Shown here one piece after another: positions 34,074 through 42,572 of a stretch of 64,000 bases of DNA. Origin of the DNA: Prosthecobacter debontii (GTDB taxonomy: Bacteria > Verrucomicrobiota > Verrucomicrobiia > Verrucomicrobiales > Verrucomicrobiaceae); the NCBI RefSeq assembly GCF_900167535.1, contig NZ_FUYE01000006.1, positions 1 through 64,000 on the forward strand, read 5' to 3'. Each line of letters opens with the position of its first letter. The stretch's first letter is position 1. The position numbers and the translations under genes were made by a program. The notes under the pieces were generated by a model. That model did not search any database, was not told the DNA's origin, and saw only the letters and a program-made list of their open reading frames with translations.

Positions 34074-35600
34074 TCACTGAGGCCCGAGTTCCACCTCGTC
34101 GTCCAGAGGGTAGATGGGGCGGCGGATTTTCTCGAAAGGTAAGCTGCGGAGTTGGCTGCTGCACGGCCCAGGGGTATTCACCCAGAGCATGCGGGTGGCG
34201 ATGCCATCGTAAGCCCGCCGGTGAGCCACGGCAGCCTTGACCCCGATGACAGAAAAGTCCGTGGGTTCTAGCCCCTGGCTTCGCCACTGGCCGAGATCGA
34301 AGGGCGGGGTCTTGATGCTGGTGAGCAGGATCGTCAGGCCCTTATGCCGCACGACGGCGGTTGGCCCCATGTCAAACTGGCTGCCACTCATGGAGGCGAG
34401 GTGGCTCTGGGTGTCTTCCAGGTCAAACAGACCACTGCCATGGGAGATGACCTCCACCTCCAGCTCCACCGGTCCAGCATCCAAGCGGCTGCCTCGGCCC
34501 CCAATCGCCACCATGACCCGGTCACCTGCGCGATGTGCGGTGACCTTCGTCACCGCCTCCGCATCGGCGATGCAGATGGCGCTGTTGGGCACCCGCCAGT
34601 GAATGAGAGCGCGCATGAGGGCGGTGCCGTCTCCTGGGGCACCGCCGCCGATGTTATCGGAGGGCTCCACCAGTACGGTCAGGCCCTCGGGCGGCTCAGT
34701 CAGGCCGCCGATGATCTCACTCAGGGGCGGCTCGGTGGCATTGCCCAGTTCACGCAGTTGCCAGGCCGTCTCGCAGAGGCGCTGGAGATGATCCGGCACT
34801 GGCTGTGAGCTGGCAATGACGAAGCTCACGCCCGTGTCGGGGGTATCCGCAAAGGCAAACCCGGCGACGATGCTCACCGACCAGATGCCCGGCTCCTGCT
34901 CCATTTCGCGCGCCATTGTCTCCAGCGTCTTCATCGGCTCTGTGGCTGTGCCGGTGCCGGTGGGGGGCCAGACCAGGGGCGGATGCGCGTGGTATTGCCG
35001 GGGGCGCTCGCCCGTCTCCAGACAGCGCCGCAGCAGTCGGGCGGCGTCACAGGCGGCATGGCGGGCATCGGTATGCGGGTTTTCACGATACGCCACCAGG
35101 CAGTCGGCCAGTTCCGCCATGCGCGGGGTGAAGTTGGCATGAAGATCGAAGACGCCGAAGATGGGCACTCGCTCCGCGCCCGGCAGAGCCCGCAGCCGCT
35201 GGAGCAGCTCACCCTCCACATCCTCAAAGGATTGAGAAACCATGGCACCATGCAGCACGAGGTAGATGCCATCCACACCCGTGCTCAGGTGCGGGGTGGC
35301 ATGCTCCTCAAAGTCCGCCCAAAAAGTCTCAATGGCCAGATCCTCGACCAAGGCGCTGGGCTGAGCCCGATAGTCCACGGTGGGCAGCACCTCCCACTGC
35401 CATTTTTCAGCCAACTCCAGCACGCCCCCCATGGGGGAGGCATCCCCCTTCTGCGCCAGCAGTTCCTCACCCCGGCGGATGGTGAAGTCCGCCAAGGGCG
35501 TGGAGCCATCCAGAAAAGTGTGGGTTTCATGAAACAACCCGGCCAGGAGGATACGGGGCCGAAGCGGCACGACGGCCTCGGTGTCAGGGCTTGGAGTCAT
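34074..35600 (-). CDS. M81 family metallopeptidase (MlrC-like)
   Basis: The N-terminal half carries the M81 metal-binding motifs LFHETHTF, FGVFDLHANF and YRENPHTDARHA. The C-terminal MlrC domain is recognisable by EPSDNIGGGAPGDGTAL, IADAEAV and ILLTSIKTPPFD. MlrC of Sphingomonas degrades linearised microcystin products, but most homologues, often in sugar- or amino-acid-catabolic clusters, have unknown substrates. The frame reaches a TTG at 35633. The ATG at 35600 gives 508 residues, the family size. No signal peptide. It is followed downstream by repeats, not by a co-directional partner. Confidence 0.9.
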   Translation of the reverse strand: MTPSPDTEAVVPLRPRILLAGLFHETHTFLDGSTPLADFTIRRGEELLAQKGDASPMGGVLELAEKWQWEVLPTVDYRAQPSALVEDLAIETFWADFEEHATPHLSTGVDGIYLVLHGAMVSQSFEDVEGELLQRLRALPGAERVPIFGVFDLHANFTPRMAELADCLVAYRENPHTDARHAACDAARLLRRCLETGERPRQYHAHPPLVWPPTGTGTATEPMKTLETMAREMEQEPGIWSVSIVAGFAFADTPDTGVSFVIASSQPVPDHLQRLCETAWQLRELGNATEPPLSEIIGGLTEPPEGLTVLVEPSDNIGGGAPGDGTALMRALIHWRVPNSAICIADAEAVTKVTAHRAGDRVMVAIGGRGSRLDAGPVELEVEVISHGSGLFDLEDTQSHLASMSGSQFDMGPTAVVRHKGLTILLTSIKTPPFDLGQWRSQGLEPTDFSVIGVKAAVAHRRAYDGIATRMLWVNTPGPCSSQLRSLPFEKIRRPIYPLDDEVELGPQ

Positions 35601-35929
35601 AGCAGGTTGGGTTGGGGGGTGGAAGTCATCCAAGTAACGGATGAAGGCTAGGCTTTTGGGTGTCTCTCCGGCGATCTTTTTTTCTCCAGATAGGATACGT
35701 CTGAGCCGCAGTGAGTGAGTGGGCTGGAAGCCGTGGTGTGAAGAAGATGAATTTCGAGTGTCGCGTGAGCGTCCCGGAGGTGGCAGAGAGGCAAGGGCAT
35801 CCTTGCCTCGACGACACCGCTCATACGCGGACGCATCGTGTTATGAACGTAGGCTGACCTGAGACCCATAGAGCGGTGTCGCGCTTGAGCGCTTGCCACC
35901 GCACTCCGGGACGCTGTCGCGCCTGATCC
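35601..35929. other. Intergenic gap with family C repeat
   Basis: The gap lies between the M81 gene start and the end of the aminotransferase gene, both on the minus strand. It holds the family C inverted repeat and otherwise nothing I can identify, including no confident promoter for the M81 gene. Confidence 0.6.
35765..35922. repeat. Dispersed inverted repeat element, family C, copy 2
   Basis: GCGTCCCGGAGGTGGCAGAG and the GAGGCAAGG...CCTTGCCTCG hairpin on the left face AGCGGTGTCGCGCTTGAGCG and TTGCCACCGCACTCCGGGAC on the right. It is the same design as 13506-13711 with a shorter middle. It begins just after the aminotransferase stop codon and may stabilise or terminate its mRNA. Confidence 0.75.
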
Positions 35930-37270
35930 TCAGGCCCCCACCCACTCTTCCGCATGGCGTGCAAAGGCCCGTCGCGCGCGGACCAGCGCTTCATCGACAT
36001 CGGCCTCGGTGTGGGCGAGACTGAGGAACCAGAGACCGCGCTCGATGGCGCGCACGCCCTCTTCCAGCAGGCAACGGCGCAGGTGTGCCCAGCGTGGGGC
36101 ATCATGCCGCAGCACGTAGTCGCGGTAACTGGTGACCGGGCCTTCGGCGGCCCCAGGTTTCAGCATCGTGGCATGGAAGACGAGGCCGGGGCCTTGAGGT
36201 CGCAGGGGGATGCCATACTCATCGGCCAGGGCACGCAGTCCCTGCATGGTTTTTTGGCCTAACGAAATCAGTGTCTTGGGGTGATCGGACCCGAGTTCGA
36301 GGATCTGATCCAGACACCACTTGGCGGCGGCGAGGCACAGCGGGTTGGCATTTAGAGTGCCGGCGTGCACCGCGGCACCGCTGAGGAATTTGGCGAAGGA
36401 GGCTTCTTTCCCCACCAGGGCGGCAAAGGGGACACCGCCGCCGATGGCTTTGCCGAGAATGGTAAGATCCGGCACCACGCCATAATGCGTCTGCGCTCCG
36501 CCGGGGCCGAAGCGGAAACCGGTGATGGTTTCATCCGCGATCATGAGCATGCCGTCGCGATCACACAGCTCGCGGATGGTGGAGAGCAGGCCGGGCACGG
36601 GCTCCATGCAGCCGGTGTTGCATAGCACAGGCTCGAACACGATGGCGGCGATCTGGCCGCGATACTGATCCACGCGCTGGCGCAGATGCTCGACGTCATT
36701 CCAGCGGGCGACGACGAATTGCTCCAGCACTTCCGAGATCACTCCTTGGCTGGGGTGCAGGCGAGTCGGCTCCTCCTCCGTGCCCCATTGATCCGGCGGT
36801 GGGGCAAAGCCGACCAGCCCTTCATCGGCCCAACCGTGGTAATGGCCTTCGAATTTCAAGATGAGCTGACGCCCGGTGTGGGCCCGGGCCAGGCGGAAGG
36901 CGGCGAGCACCACCTCCGTGGCGGAGTTGTTAAAGCGCACCCGCTCCGCGCCGGGAATGAGGCGTTGCAGCCGCTCGGCCACATCGATCTCCAACTCGCT
37001 CTGCGCGGCCCAGTGGGTGCCTTTACGGGCCTGCACGGAGAGAGCCTCCGCCATGCCTGCGGGAGCGTGACCGTAGAGCAGCGCTCCCTGACCGGTTTGA
37101 AAATCGATGTATTCATTCCCATCCACATCCCACAGGCGGCAGCCCTGACCGTGATCGAAGTAAAGCGGCACAGGAACTTCCAGCTTACGGATGCCGCTGT
37201 TGATGCCACCAGCGATGCTTTTTTGGGCCCGGGCATACAGCTCGGCTGAACGTGGGAAGGTGTAGGACAT
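35930..37270 (-). CDS. Glutamate-1-semialdehyde aminotransferase-like PLP enzyme
   Basis: This is a class III PLP aminotransferase of the HemL group. Visible elements are AGGINSGIRK (HemL usually has PGGVNSPVR), the PLP-binding NNSATEVVLAAFRLAR, FEGHYHGW, DETITGFRFGPGGAQ and the Schiff-base lysine in LGKAIGGGVPFAALVG, followed by HAGTLNANPLCLAAA. True HemL isomerises GSA to 5-aminolevulinate. The changes GINSGIRK and NNSATE (GSEA in HemL) suggest a GSA-like paralogue with another substrate. I therefore give no gene symbol. The ATG at 37270 gives 446 residues. The upstream frame to 37456 overlaps the divergent moxR gene. Confidence 0.85.
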   Translation of the reverse strand: MSYTFPRSAELYARAQKSIAGGINSGIRKLEVPVPLYFDHGQGCRLWDVDGNEYIDFQTGQGALLYGHAPAGMAEALSVQARKGTHWAAQSELEIDVAERLQRLIPGAERVRFNNSATEVVLAAFRLARAHTGRQLILKFEGHYHGWADEGLVGFAPPPDQWGTEEEPTRLHPSQGVISEVLEQFVVARWNDVEHLRQRVDQYRGQIAAIVFEPVLCNTGCMEPVPGLLSTIRELCDRDGMLMIADETITGFRFGPGGAQTHYGVVPDLTILGKAIGGGVPFAALVGKEASFAKFLSGAAVHAGTLNANPLCLAAAKWCLDQILELGSDHPKTLISLGQKTMQGLRALADEYGIPLRPQGPGLVFHATMLKPGAAEGPVTSYRDYVLRHDAPRWAHLRRCLLEEGVRAIERGLWFLSLAHTEADVDEALVRARRAFARHAEEWVGA

Positions 37271-37396
37271 GAGTGGAGAGGGAGATGAGATGCGCCGTGC
37301 GGCAGGAACGTAAAATCCGTGTAAGCCGCACAACAGAGCTTGCCAGAAAGCCCCCAAAAAAGCGACACTACGAATATCACCAATCCCCCCGCTTTT

Positions 37397-38341
37397 GTGT
37401 CTGCTCGCCCTATCACCCCCACCGACGCCACGTTGCCTGAATCTGTCGCCCGCCAAGCCCAGGCGAATCTTCAGAAATTGATCGATGGCTTATCTCAAAT
37501 CATCCTGGGCAAACAGGATGTCATCCGCCTCGCGGTGAGCTGCTTGCTTGCTCGCGGTCACCTGCTGTTTGAAGATCAGCCGGGGGTGGGCAAGACACTG
37601 CTCTCCCAGGCCCTGGCGCAGGCTCTGGGGCTGCAATTCCGCCGTGTCCAGTTCACCAGTGACATGCTGCCTGCGGATATCCTCGGTGCTTCCATTTATG
37701 ATCGGGAGGCGGGTAGCTTCGTGTTCCACCAAGGCCCGGTTTTTACCCAGGTGCTGCTGGGGGATGAGATCAACCGTGCGACGCCGAAGACGCAATCCGC
37801 GCTCTTGGAGGCAATGGAGGAGGGCAAGGTGACGTCCGATGGCGTCACGCATGCCTTGCCCCAGCCGTTCTTCGTCATCGCCACGCAGAATCCATCGTCG
37901 CAGATCGGCACCTTCATGCTGCCTGAGTCTCAGTTAGACCGCTTCCTCATGCGCTTGGCCTTGGGCGTGCCCGACCGCACCGCGGAGCGCAGCATCCTGC
38001 AGGGTCAGGACCGGCGGGAGATGCTGAAGTCCATGACGGAGATCCTGCCCTGGGCGGAGATGCAGCAGATGCAGGTGCAGGCCAGGCAGGTGCATGTCTC
38101 CGGGCCGCTACTGGATTACGTGCAGGATTTGCTGGCAGCGAGCCGTGCCGAAGGGCATGGACTCTCCCCGCGTGGCGGTTTAGCCCTACTGAATGCGGCG
38201 AAGGCCTGGGCTCTGATGCATGGCCGGGCCATGGTGCTGCCGGAGGACGTGCAGGATGTGGGTGTGGCCGTGATGTCTCATCGTCTGGAAGGCGATGGTG
38301 AAACGGCCCGCCGTCTCCTGGAGGAAACCGTCATCCCTTAA
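37397..38341 (+). CDS. MoxR family AAA+ ATPase
   Basis: The MoxR chaperone-type ATPase has Walker A DQPGVGKTLLSQALA, the family block FTSDMLPADILGASIYD, Walker B VLLGDEINRATPKTQSALLEAMEE, sensor 1 VIATQNP and the conserved LPESQLDRFLMR. No in-frame ATG exists before the core. Candidate starts are TTG 37340, GTG 37397 and TTG 37433. I take GTG 37397 because it gives the usual short N-terminus before the NLQKLIDGLSQIILGKQ helix. It is 17 bases upstream of the DUF58-TgpA fusion gene, the standard operon order for MoxR, DUF58 and TgpA. Confidence 0.92.
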   Translation: MSARPITPTDATLPESVARQAQANLQKLIDGLSQIILGKQDVIRLAVSCLLARGHLLFEDQPGVGKTLLSQALAQALGLQFRRVQFTSDMLPADILGASIYDREAGSFVFHQGPVFTQVLLGDEINRATPKTQSALLEAMEEGKVTSDGVTHALPQPFFVIATQNPSSQIGTFMLPESQLDRFLMRLALGVPDRTAERSILQGQDRREMLKSMTEILPWAEMQQMQVQARQVHVSGPLLDYVQDLLAASRAEGHGLSPRGGLALLNAAKAWALMHGRAMVLPEDVQDVGVAVMSHRLEGDGETARRLLEETVIP

Positions 38342-38358
38342 CCCCCCCCTCTATCGCG

Positions 38359-41343
38359 ATGAACTCGGAAGGCCGCATGAATGCTGCTGCTGCGCCATCT
38401 CCTGCCTCCGCATCGGGAGGCTGGTGGGCGCGTTTTTCATCCTTGGTTAGGCGGAGGGGTGGTGCGGGCGAGGTCACGGCGGGTACGCGCATCCGTTTTA
38501 ACCTGCACACGCTGTCATGGATCGGGGTTTGCAGCACCATGGCCTATGCCGGTGCGGCTCAGTCCAATGGCGCGGCCTACCTGCTGGCCTTCACCGCGGG
38601 GGCTCTGGGGGTGATGAGCTACGTCTATGCCCGGGCGAATTTGCGTGGCCTGGAAATCCGCGTGGGGGCCAATCCCCTCCAATCCGGCGGCCAGGAAGTG
38701 CTGCCGGTGGAGGTGCGTGCGGCTTCCGGACATATGCCTTGCGGACTGGAGGTGCTGCTGGCGGGATCACCGAAGGCGGCCTTTGTCGAGCAGATCCCAG
38801 CGGGTCAATCCGTGCGGTTGCATCTGCGTCTGCCGGTGGCTCGGGGTGGGCCACTGAAGCTTCTTCTGCGCAGTGCCTACCCGCTCGGCCTGCTGCATGC
38901 GCAGCGGGTGGTGAATGTGGAGCTGAGCCGCCGCGCGGTGCCTCCGGCTTCTGGGCATTTACCGCTGCCGACTGCGGCGGAGAAGGCCACCTCATCCGGC
39001 GGGCAGAGCCGCTCTTCTCAACAATCCAAACCCGGTCGGGAAGGGGATGACTTCGCGGGGGTGCGCGAGTGGCAGCCCGGAGACTCGCCGCGGCACATCG
39101 ACTGGCGGGCGGTGGCGCGTGGGCGGCCGCTGATGGTGAAGACCTGGGCCTCCGGGCTGAGTGAAGCGGTGCATCTGGACTGGGCAACTCTGGCTCTGCC
39201 TGAGGAGGAAAAAGCCGGGCAGATGGTACGCTGGATTCAGACTGCGGAGCAGCAGGGGCTAGCCTACTCGCTGAGTCTGCCAGAGCTGAAGATCCCAGTC
39301 GGGCAGGGGGAATCTCATGCACGGCGCTGTCTCCAGGCGGTGGCGGAGCTGCACGCAGGCGGGTTGGCGGCGGCGGAGTCTCGGCAAACCCTGCGGGTGC
39401 CACCCAGCCATGAATATAACTCCGAGGTCTCGCGGGGGCCGCTGTCTCTACTCAGTGCGGTCTTGCTGATCACGGCCTTGCCTCTGAGAGACCTGGTGTC
39501 GATCTGGGTCTTGATCGTGCTTTTCGTGAGTCTGGTCATCCGCAACGTGACGGTGCGGCCTCTTCAGACCAAGATCGTGCCGTTGGGGCTGACGGCACTG
39601 GGGATTGCCGCAGTGTATTTCACCCAGGGCACTTTGTTCACCATGGAGGCGGGCATTGCGGTCTTAATCGCGTTATCCGGCGGGAAGCTGCTGGAGTCCC
39701 GCACCCCGCATGATTTTCAAGTCTTGGCCATGATCGGCTGGTTCCTGTGCCTGTGTGGTCTGATGGCGGATCAGAGTCTCATGCGCTCGGTGTGGATGTT
39801 CACCTCCTTCGCGCTGATCACCGGGTGCATGATGCGTTTCCGCCGTGGAGTGCCGGGGTGGAAGGCGCCAGCGCTTCAGACGGTGAAGCTGCTGGTGCAG
39901 GCCCTGCCGCTGGTGCTTCTGCTGTTCTTCATTTTCCCGCGTTTCAGCCTGGATTACCTCCAGCGGATGAGCGGTGGGCGCACCAACGTCACCGGCGTGC
40001 CTTCTTCGCTCGATCCGGGCAAGGTGTTGGAATTGGCCAAGAACACGGCGACGGCTTTCCGGGTGGAGTTTCCCGATGGCCAGCTCCCGACGAATCGCGA
40101 CCGCTACTGGCGCTGCGTGGTATTGTGGGAGTGTCAGGGGCTGAGTTGGAATCGCGGTCTGAATAGCAGCTATGCCCCGCAAGTGGGTGGCCCACTGCCG
40201 AGCGATGTGCGGCAGATCATCACCATGGAGCCGCATGGTCAGGCCTGGCTCCCGGCTCTGGATGTGCCCATCGCTTATGCACCGGGGCAGCGCATCTCCG
40301 GTTTATCCTCCGAGCGGATTCTTTGGTCCCACGACACGGTGCGTAAGGTCCGGCGTGTGGAGGTGACCTCGCGTCCGCAGATGGGGGTGGAATCCCTGAG
40401 CCCGTTTCAGCGTGAGGCGGCCCTGGATTTCCCGGCGGATTTAGCCCCGAGTCTGCGGGATCTGGCCGGTCAGTGGCGGCAGGGGGCGACGCGAGATACG
40501 GAGGTCGTGCAAGCGGGTCTGAACTATCTGCGCAGTCAGGGCTATCGTTACACCCTGGAGCCCGGAGTCTATTTGGGAGGGGTGGCGCTGGAGGAGTTCA
40601 TGACGAAGCGGAAGATCGGTTTCTGCGAGCACTTCGCCGCAGCGTTTGCGACCCTCATGCGCGTGGCCGGCGTGCCTTCGCGGATTGTCATGGGCTATCT
40701 CGGTGGGGAGATGTCCATCACCGGCACGCACTTGATCGTGCGTCAGTCGGATGCTCATGCTTGGGTGGAAGTCTGGCTGGATGAGCGAGGCTGGACGCGG
40801 GTGGACCCGACGGCGGTCCTGGCCCCGGCACGCCTAAACTCGGATTTGCAAGGTTATTTGTTAGGCGACGAAGAAGCTCTGGAAAGACAGCGCAACAGCT
40901 TCTGGTGGCAGGCCATGCAGCAGGTGCGCCTGTTCATGGATCAGGTGAACTATGAGTGGTATCAGTCCGTGATCAGCTTCGATGACGAATCGCAGTTCGG
41001 CTGGCTCTCACGGTTGGGGTTGAGCGGCATCAAGGAGGGCTGGCTGCTGCTCATCAGCATCGGTGCGGTGTTGCTGGCGTTGCTCCTTTTGACACTGTGG
41101 CTGCGGCGGCCAGCGCGTGACCCCGATCGCTGGCGCAGTGCCTGGGCGCATTTTTGCCGTCGCTTGGAAAAGCTGGGATTACCCGCACGGCGGGAAAATG
41201 AAGGTCCACTGGCCTATGCCCAGCGGGTGGCTGGAGATCGCGAGGCTGTCCTGGCGCTGGCGCAGCAGTATGCCTCAGGCCGCTATGGGCAGGGTGAAGT
41301 CTCCGTAAGAACTTTCGAGCGGGCCGTCCGAGAGCTTCGCTGA
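38359..41343 (+). CDS. DUF58-TgpA fusion: von Willebrand-associated domain joined to membrane transglutaminase
   Basis: The first 340 residues form a DUF58 protein: two hydrophobic segments near 52-90, then the signature GDDFAGVREWQPGDSPRHIDW near 230-250 and KTWASG. From about 360 follows a TgpA-type protein with six to seven membrane helices (360-560) and a periplasmic transglutaminase domain. The triad is Cys756 (KIGFCEHFAAAFATLMR), His800 (DAHAWVEVW) and Asp816 (RVDPT). One more membrane helix near 895-918 and a cytoplasmic DUF4129-like tail complete it. The two proteins are normally encoded by adjacent genes. Here one frame of 994 codons joins them without stop or shift. With MoxR upstream, it probably works on cell-envelope or peptide cross-linking. 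The substrate is unknown. Confidence 0.88.
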   Translation: MNSEGRMNAAAAPSPASASGGWWARFSSLVRRRGGAGEVTAGTRIRFNLHTLSWIGVCSTMAYAGAAQSNGAAYLLAFTAGALGVMSYVYARANLRGLEIRVGANPLQSGGQEVLPVEVRAASGHMPCGLEVLLAGSPKAAFVEQIPAGQSVRLHLRLPVARGGPLKLLLRSAYPLGLLHAQRVVNVELSRRAVPPASGHLPLPTAAEKATSSGGQSRSSQQSKPGREGDDFAGVREWQPGDSPRHIDWRAVARGRPLMVKTWASGLSEAVHLDWATLALPEEEKAGQMVRWIQTAEQQGLAYSLSLPELKIPVGQGESHARRCLQAVAELHAGGLAAAESRQTLRVPPSHEYNSEVSRGPLSLLSAVLLITALPLRDLVSIWVLIVLFVSLVIRNVTVRPLQTKIVPLGLTALGIAAVYFTQGTLFTMEAGIAVLIALSGGKLLESRTPHDFQVLAMIGWFLCLCGLMADQSLMRSVWMFTSFALITGCMMRFRRGVPGWKAPALQTVKLLVQALPLVLLLFFIFPRFSLDYLQRMSGGRTNVTGVPSSLDPGKVLELAKNTATAFRVEFPDGQLPTNRDRYWRCVVLWECQGLSWNRGLNSSYAPQVGGPLPSDVRQIITMEPHGQAWLPALDVPIAYAPGQRISGLSSERILWSHDTVRKVRRVEVTSRPQMGVESLSPFQREAALDFPADLAPSLRDLAGQWRQGATRDTEVVQAGLNYLRSQGYRYTLEPGVYLGGVALEEFMTKRKIGFCEHFAAAFATLMRVAGVPSRIVMGYLGGEMSITGTHLIVRQSDAHAWVEVWLDERGWTRVDPTAVLAPARLNSDLQGYLLGDEEALERQRNSFWWQAMQQVRLFMDQVNYEWYQSVISFDDESQFGWLSRLGLSGIKEGWLLLISIGAVLLALLLLTLWLRRPARDPDRWRSAWAHFCRRLEKLGLPARRENEGPLAYAQRVAGDREAVLALAQQYASGRYGQGEVSVRTFERAVRELR

Positions 41344-41383
41344 TGCCATCTTCAATCAGCGAATGATCTCGGCGGCGCCAGGA

Positions 41384-41575
41384 TCAGATGTTTCCTGGCA
41401 CCGCCGAGAGTTTCAACTGGTGTCCACCAACCCCCCCCGGAGCGGTAGATCTCCCAGAATTGGATTCCATCTTCAGAGGAGCCTGAGATGGCTGGGCACG
41501 ATGGGCATTGAGATACGCGGTCATGCCGCCTGCAAGGGCGAGAATGACTGCGGAAAATGCCAGATAACGTGCCAT
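41384..41575 (-). CDS. Small secreted or membrane-anchored protein, 63 residues
   Basis: A signal-like hydrophobic segment (RYLAFSAVILALAGGMTAYLN) opens the frame, followed by a hydrophilic, glycine- and proline-containing tail. It is divergent from the response regulator gene, and two palindromes lie between them. The position and the credible signal sequence suggest a real gene, perhaps part of the same stress response. No family recognised, and I cannot rule out a chance frame. Confidence 0.45.
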   Translation of the reverse strand: MARYLAFSAVILALAGGMTAYLNAHRAQPSQAPLKMESNSGRSTAPGGVGGHQLKLSAVPGNI

Positions 41576-41897
41576 GACAGAAATTGGAAAGGGCGAATGA
41601 GAACTCGCGGTGTGTGGGGGGATTCGAAGGGGTAAACGTTCACTCTTCAGTGAACATTAGCATCATTTGCGAAAATCCTCATAAAGTCACCTTACCGTTT
41701 GGTAATGATTGATCATACTTTTCTGCGAAATCGACCTTTCTTAGGTCGGGGCGACTCGGGGGCGGGTTTTCGCTGTTTCGGAATGGTTTATGAAGGCTAA
41801 AGAGATGCGCTAGTCAGAAAAGGAAAGGATTTCTACTGGCGTTTACCCCCGGGAAAGCGCAGTCTGAAACGCCTTTTCACCGAGCCTGAAATAGCCC
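41576..41897. other. Regulatory gap upstream of the two-component genes
   Basis: This AT-rich stretch is compositionally distinct from the flanking coding DNA and separates the divergent small gene from the response regulator. It holds the two palindromes described separately, and a TGATCA near 41712. No coding sequence is supported. Confidence 0.6.
41638..41705. promoter_or_regulatory. Two operator-like palindromes
   Basis: GTTCACT-CTTC-AGTGAAC (41638-41655) is a perfect inverted repeat with a four-base loop. TTACC-GTTT-GGTAA (41692-41705) has the same 4-base spacing. Centres are about 52 bases apart, about five helical turns. No T-run follows the first, so these look like protein-binding sites more than terminators. 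The adjacent response regulator is the obvious candidate. Confidence 0.45.
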
Positions 41898-42572
41898 ATG
41901 AATCTTTTGCTTGTCGAAGATGATCCCGAACTCGCACGTCAAGTGAGGGGATGGATGCATGATGCCGGGCACGAATTGCGCTGGGAAAGCAGTGCGGCAA
42001 AGGCGATGGAGTGCTTTCTCAATGAAGAGTGTGATGTGGTGATCCTGGATGTGGGGCTGCCGGATATGAATGGCTTTTCCCTCATGGAAAAAATGCGCCG
42101 TGAGGGGGTGCGGACGCCGGTGCTCTTCCTCACCGCGCGGGCCGATGTGGCAGACCGCGTGCGGGGCTTCGCGGCGGGGGCGGATGATTACCTCACCAAG
42201 CCCTTTGCCCATCAGGAATTACTGGCGCGGGTGGAGGCGCTGCATCGTCGGGCCACCAACCCCATCCCCACGCACCGTAGCCTGGGCAATTGCCGCCTGG
42301 ATCTGCTGCGCCATCGGGTCTCCTGCGGTGGCGATAGTGTGGAATTGCAACCGCGTGAGTGGGCACTGCTGGAGGTGCTGATGAATCATGAAGGCCGCGT
42401 GCTGCCGAAGAAGTTTTTGCTGGAGCAGGTGTGGGACATTCACTTCGATCCCGGCACCAATGTGGTGGATGCCATGATCTGCCGCCTACGCCGCAAGCTG
42501 GAGGCACCTGGCTGTGGCGTGCAGATCGAGACCATTCGCGGAAAGGGCTATGTTTTTAAAACTCTGGCGTGA
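41898..42572 (+). CDS. OmpR-family response regulator
   Basis: The receiver domain (1-120) has the acidic pair ED (residues 7-8), phospho-acceptor Asp51 in VVILDVGLPDMNG and the conserved KPF. The C-terminal winged helix (about 130-224) is OmpR-type, with LQPREWALLEVLMNHEGRV and the IETIRGKGYVF end. The coding region overlaps the histidine kinase gene by 23 bases, so the pair is translationally coupled. Upstream palindromes suggest autoregulation. Confidence 0.95.
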   Translation: MNLLLVEDDPELARQVRGWMHDAGHELRWESSAAKAMECFLNEECDVVILDVGLPDMNGFSLMEKMRREGVRTPVLFLTARADVADRVRGFAAGADDYLTKPFAHQELLARVEALHRRATNPIPTHRSLGNCRLDLLRHRVSCGGDSVELQPREWALLEVLMNHEGRVLPKKFLLEQVWDIHFDPGTNVVDAMICRLRRKLEAPGCGVQIETIRGKGYVFKTLA

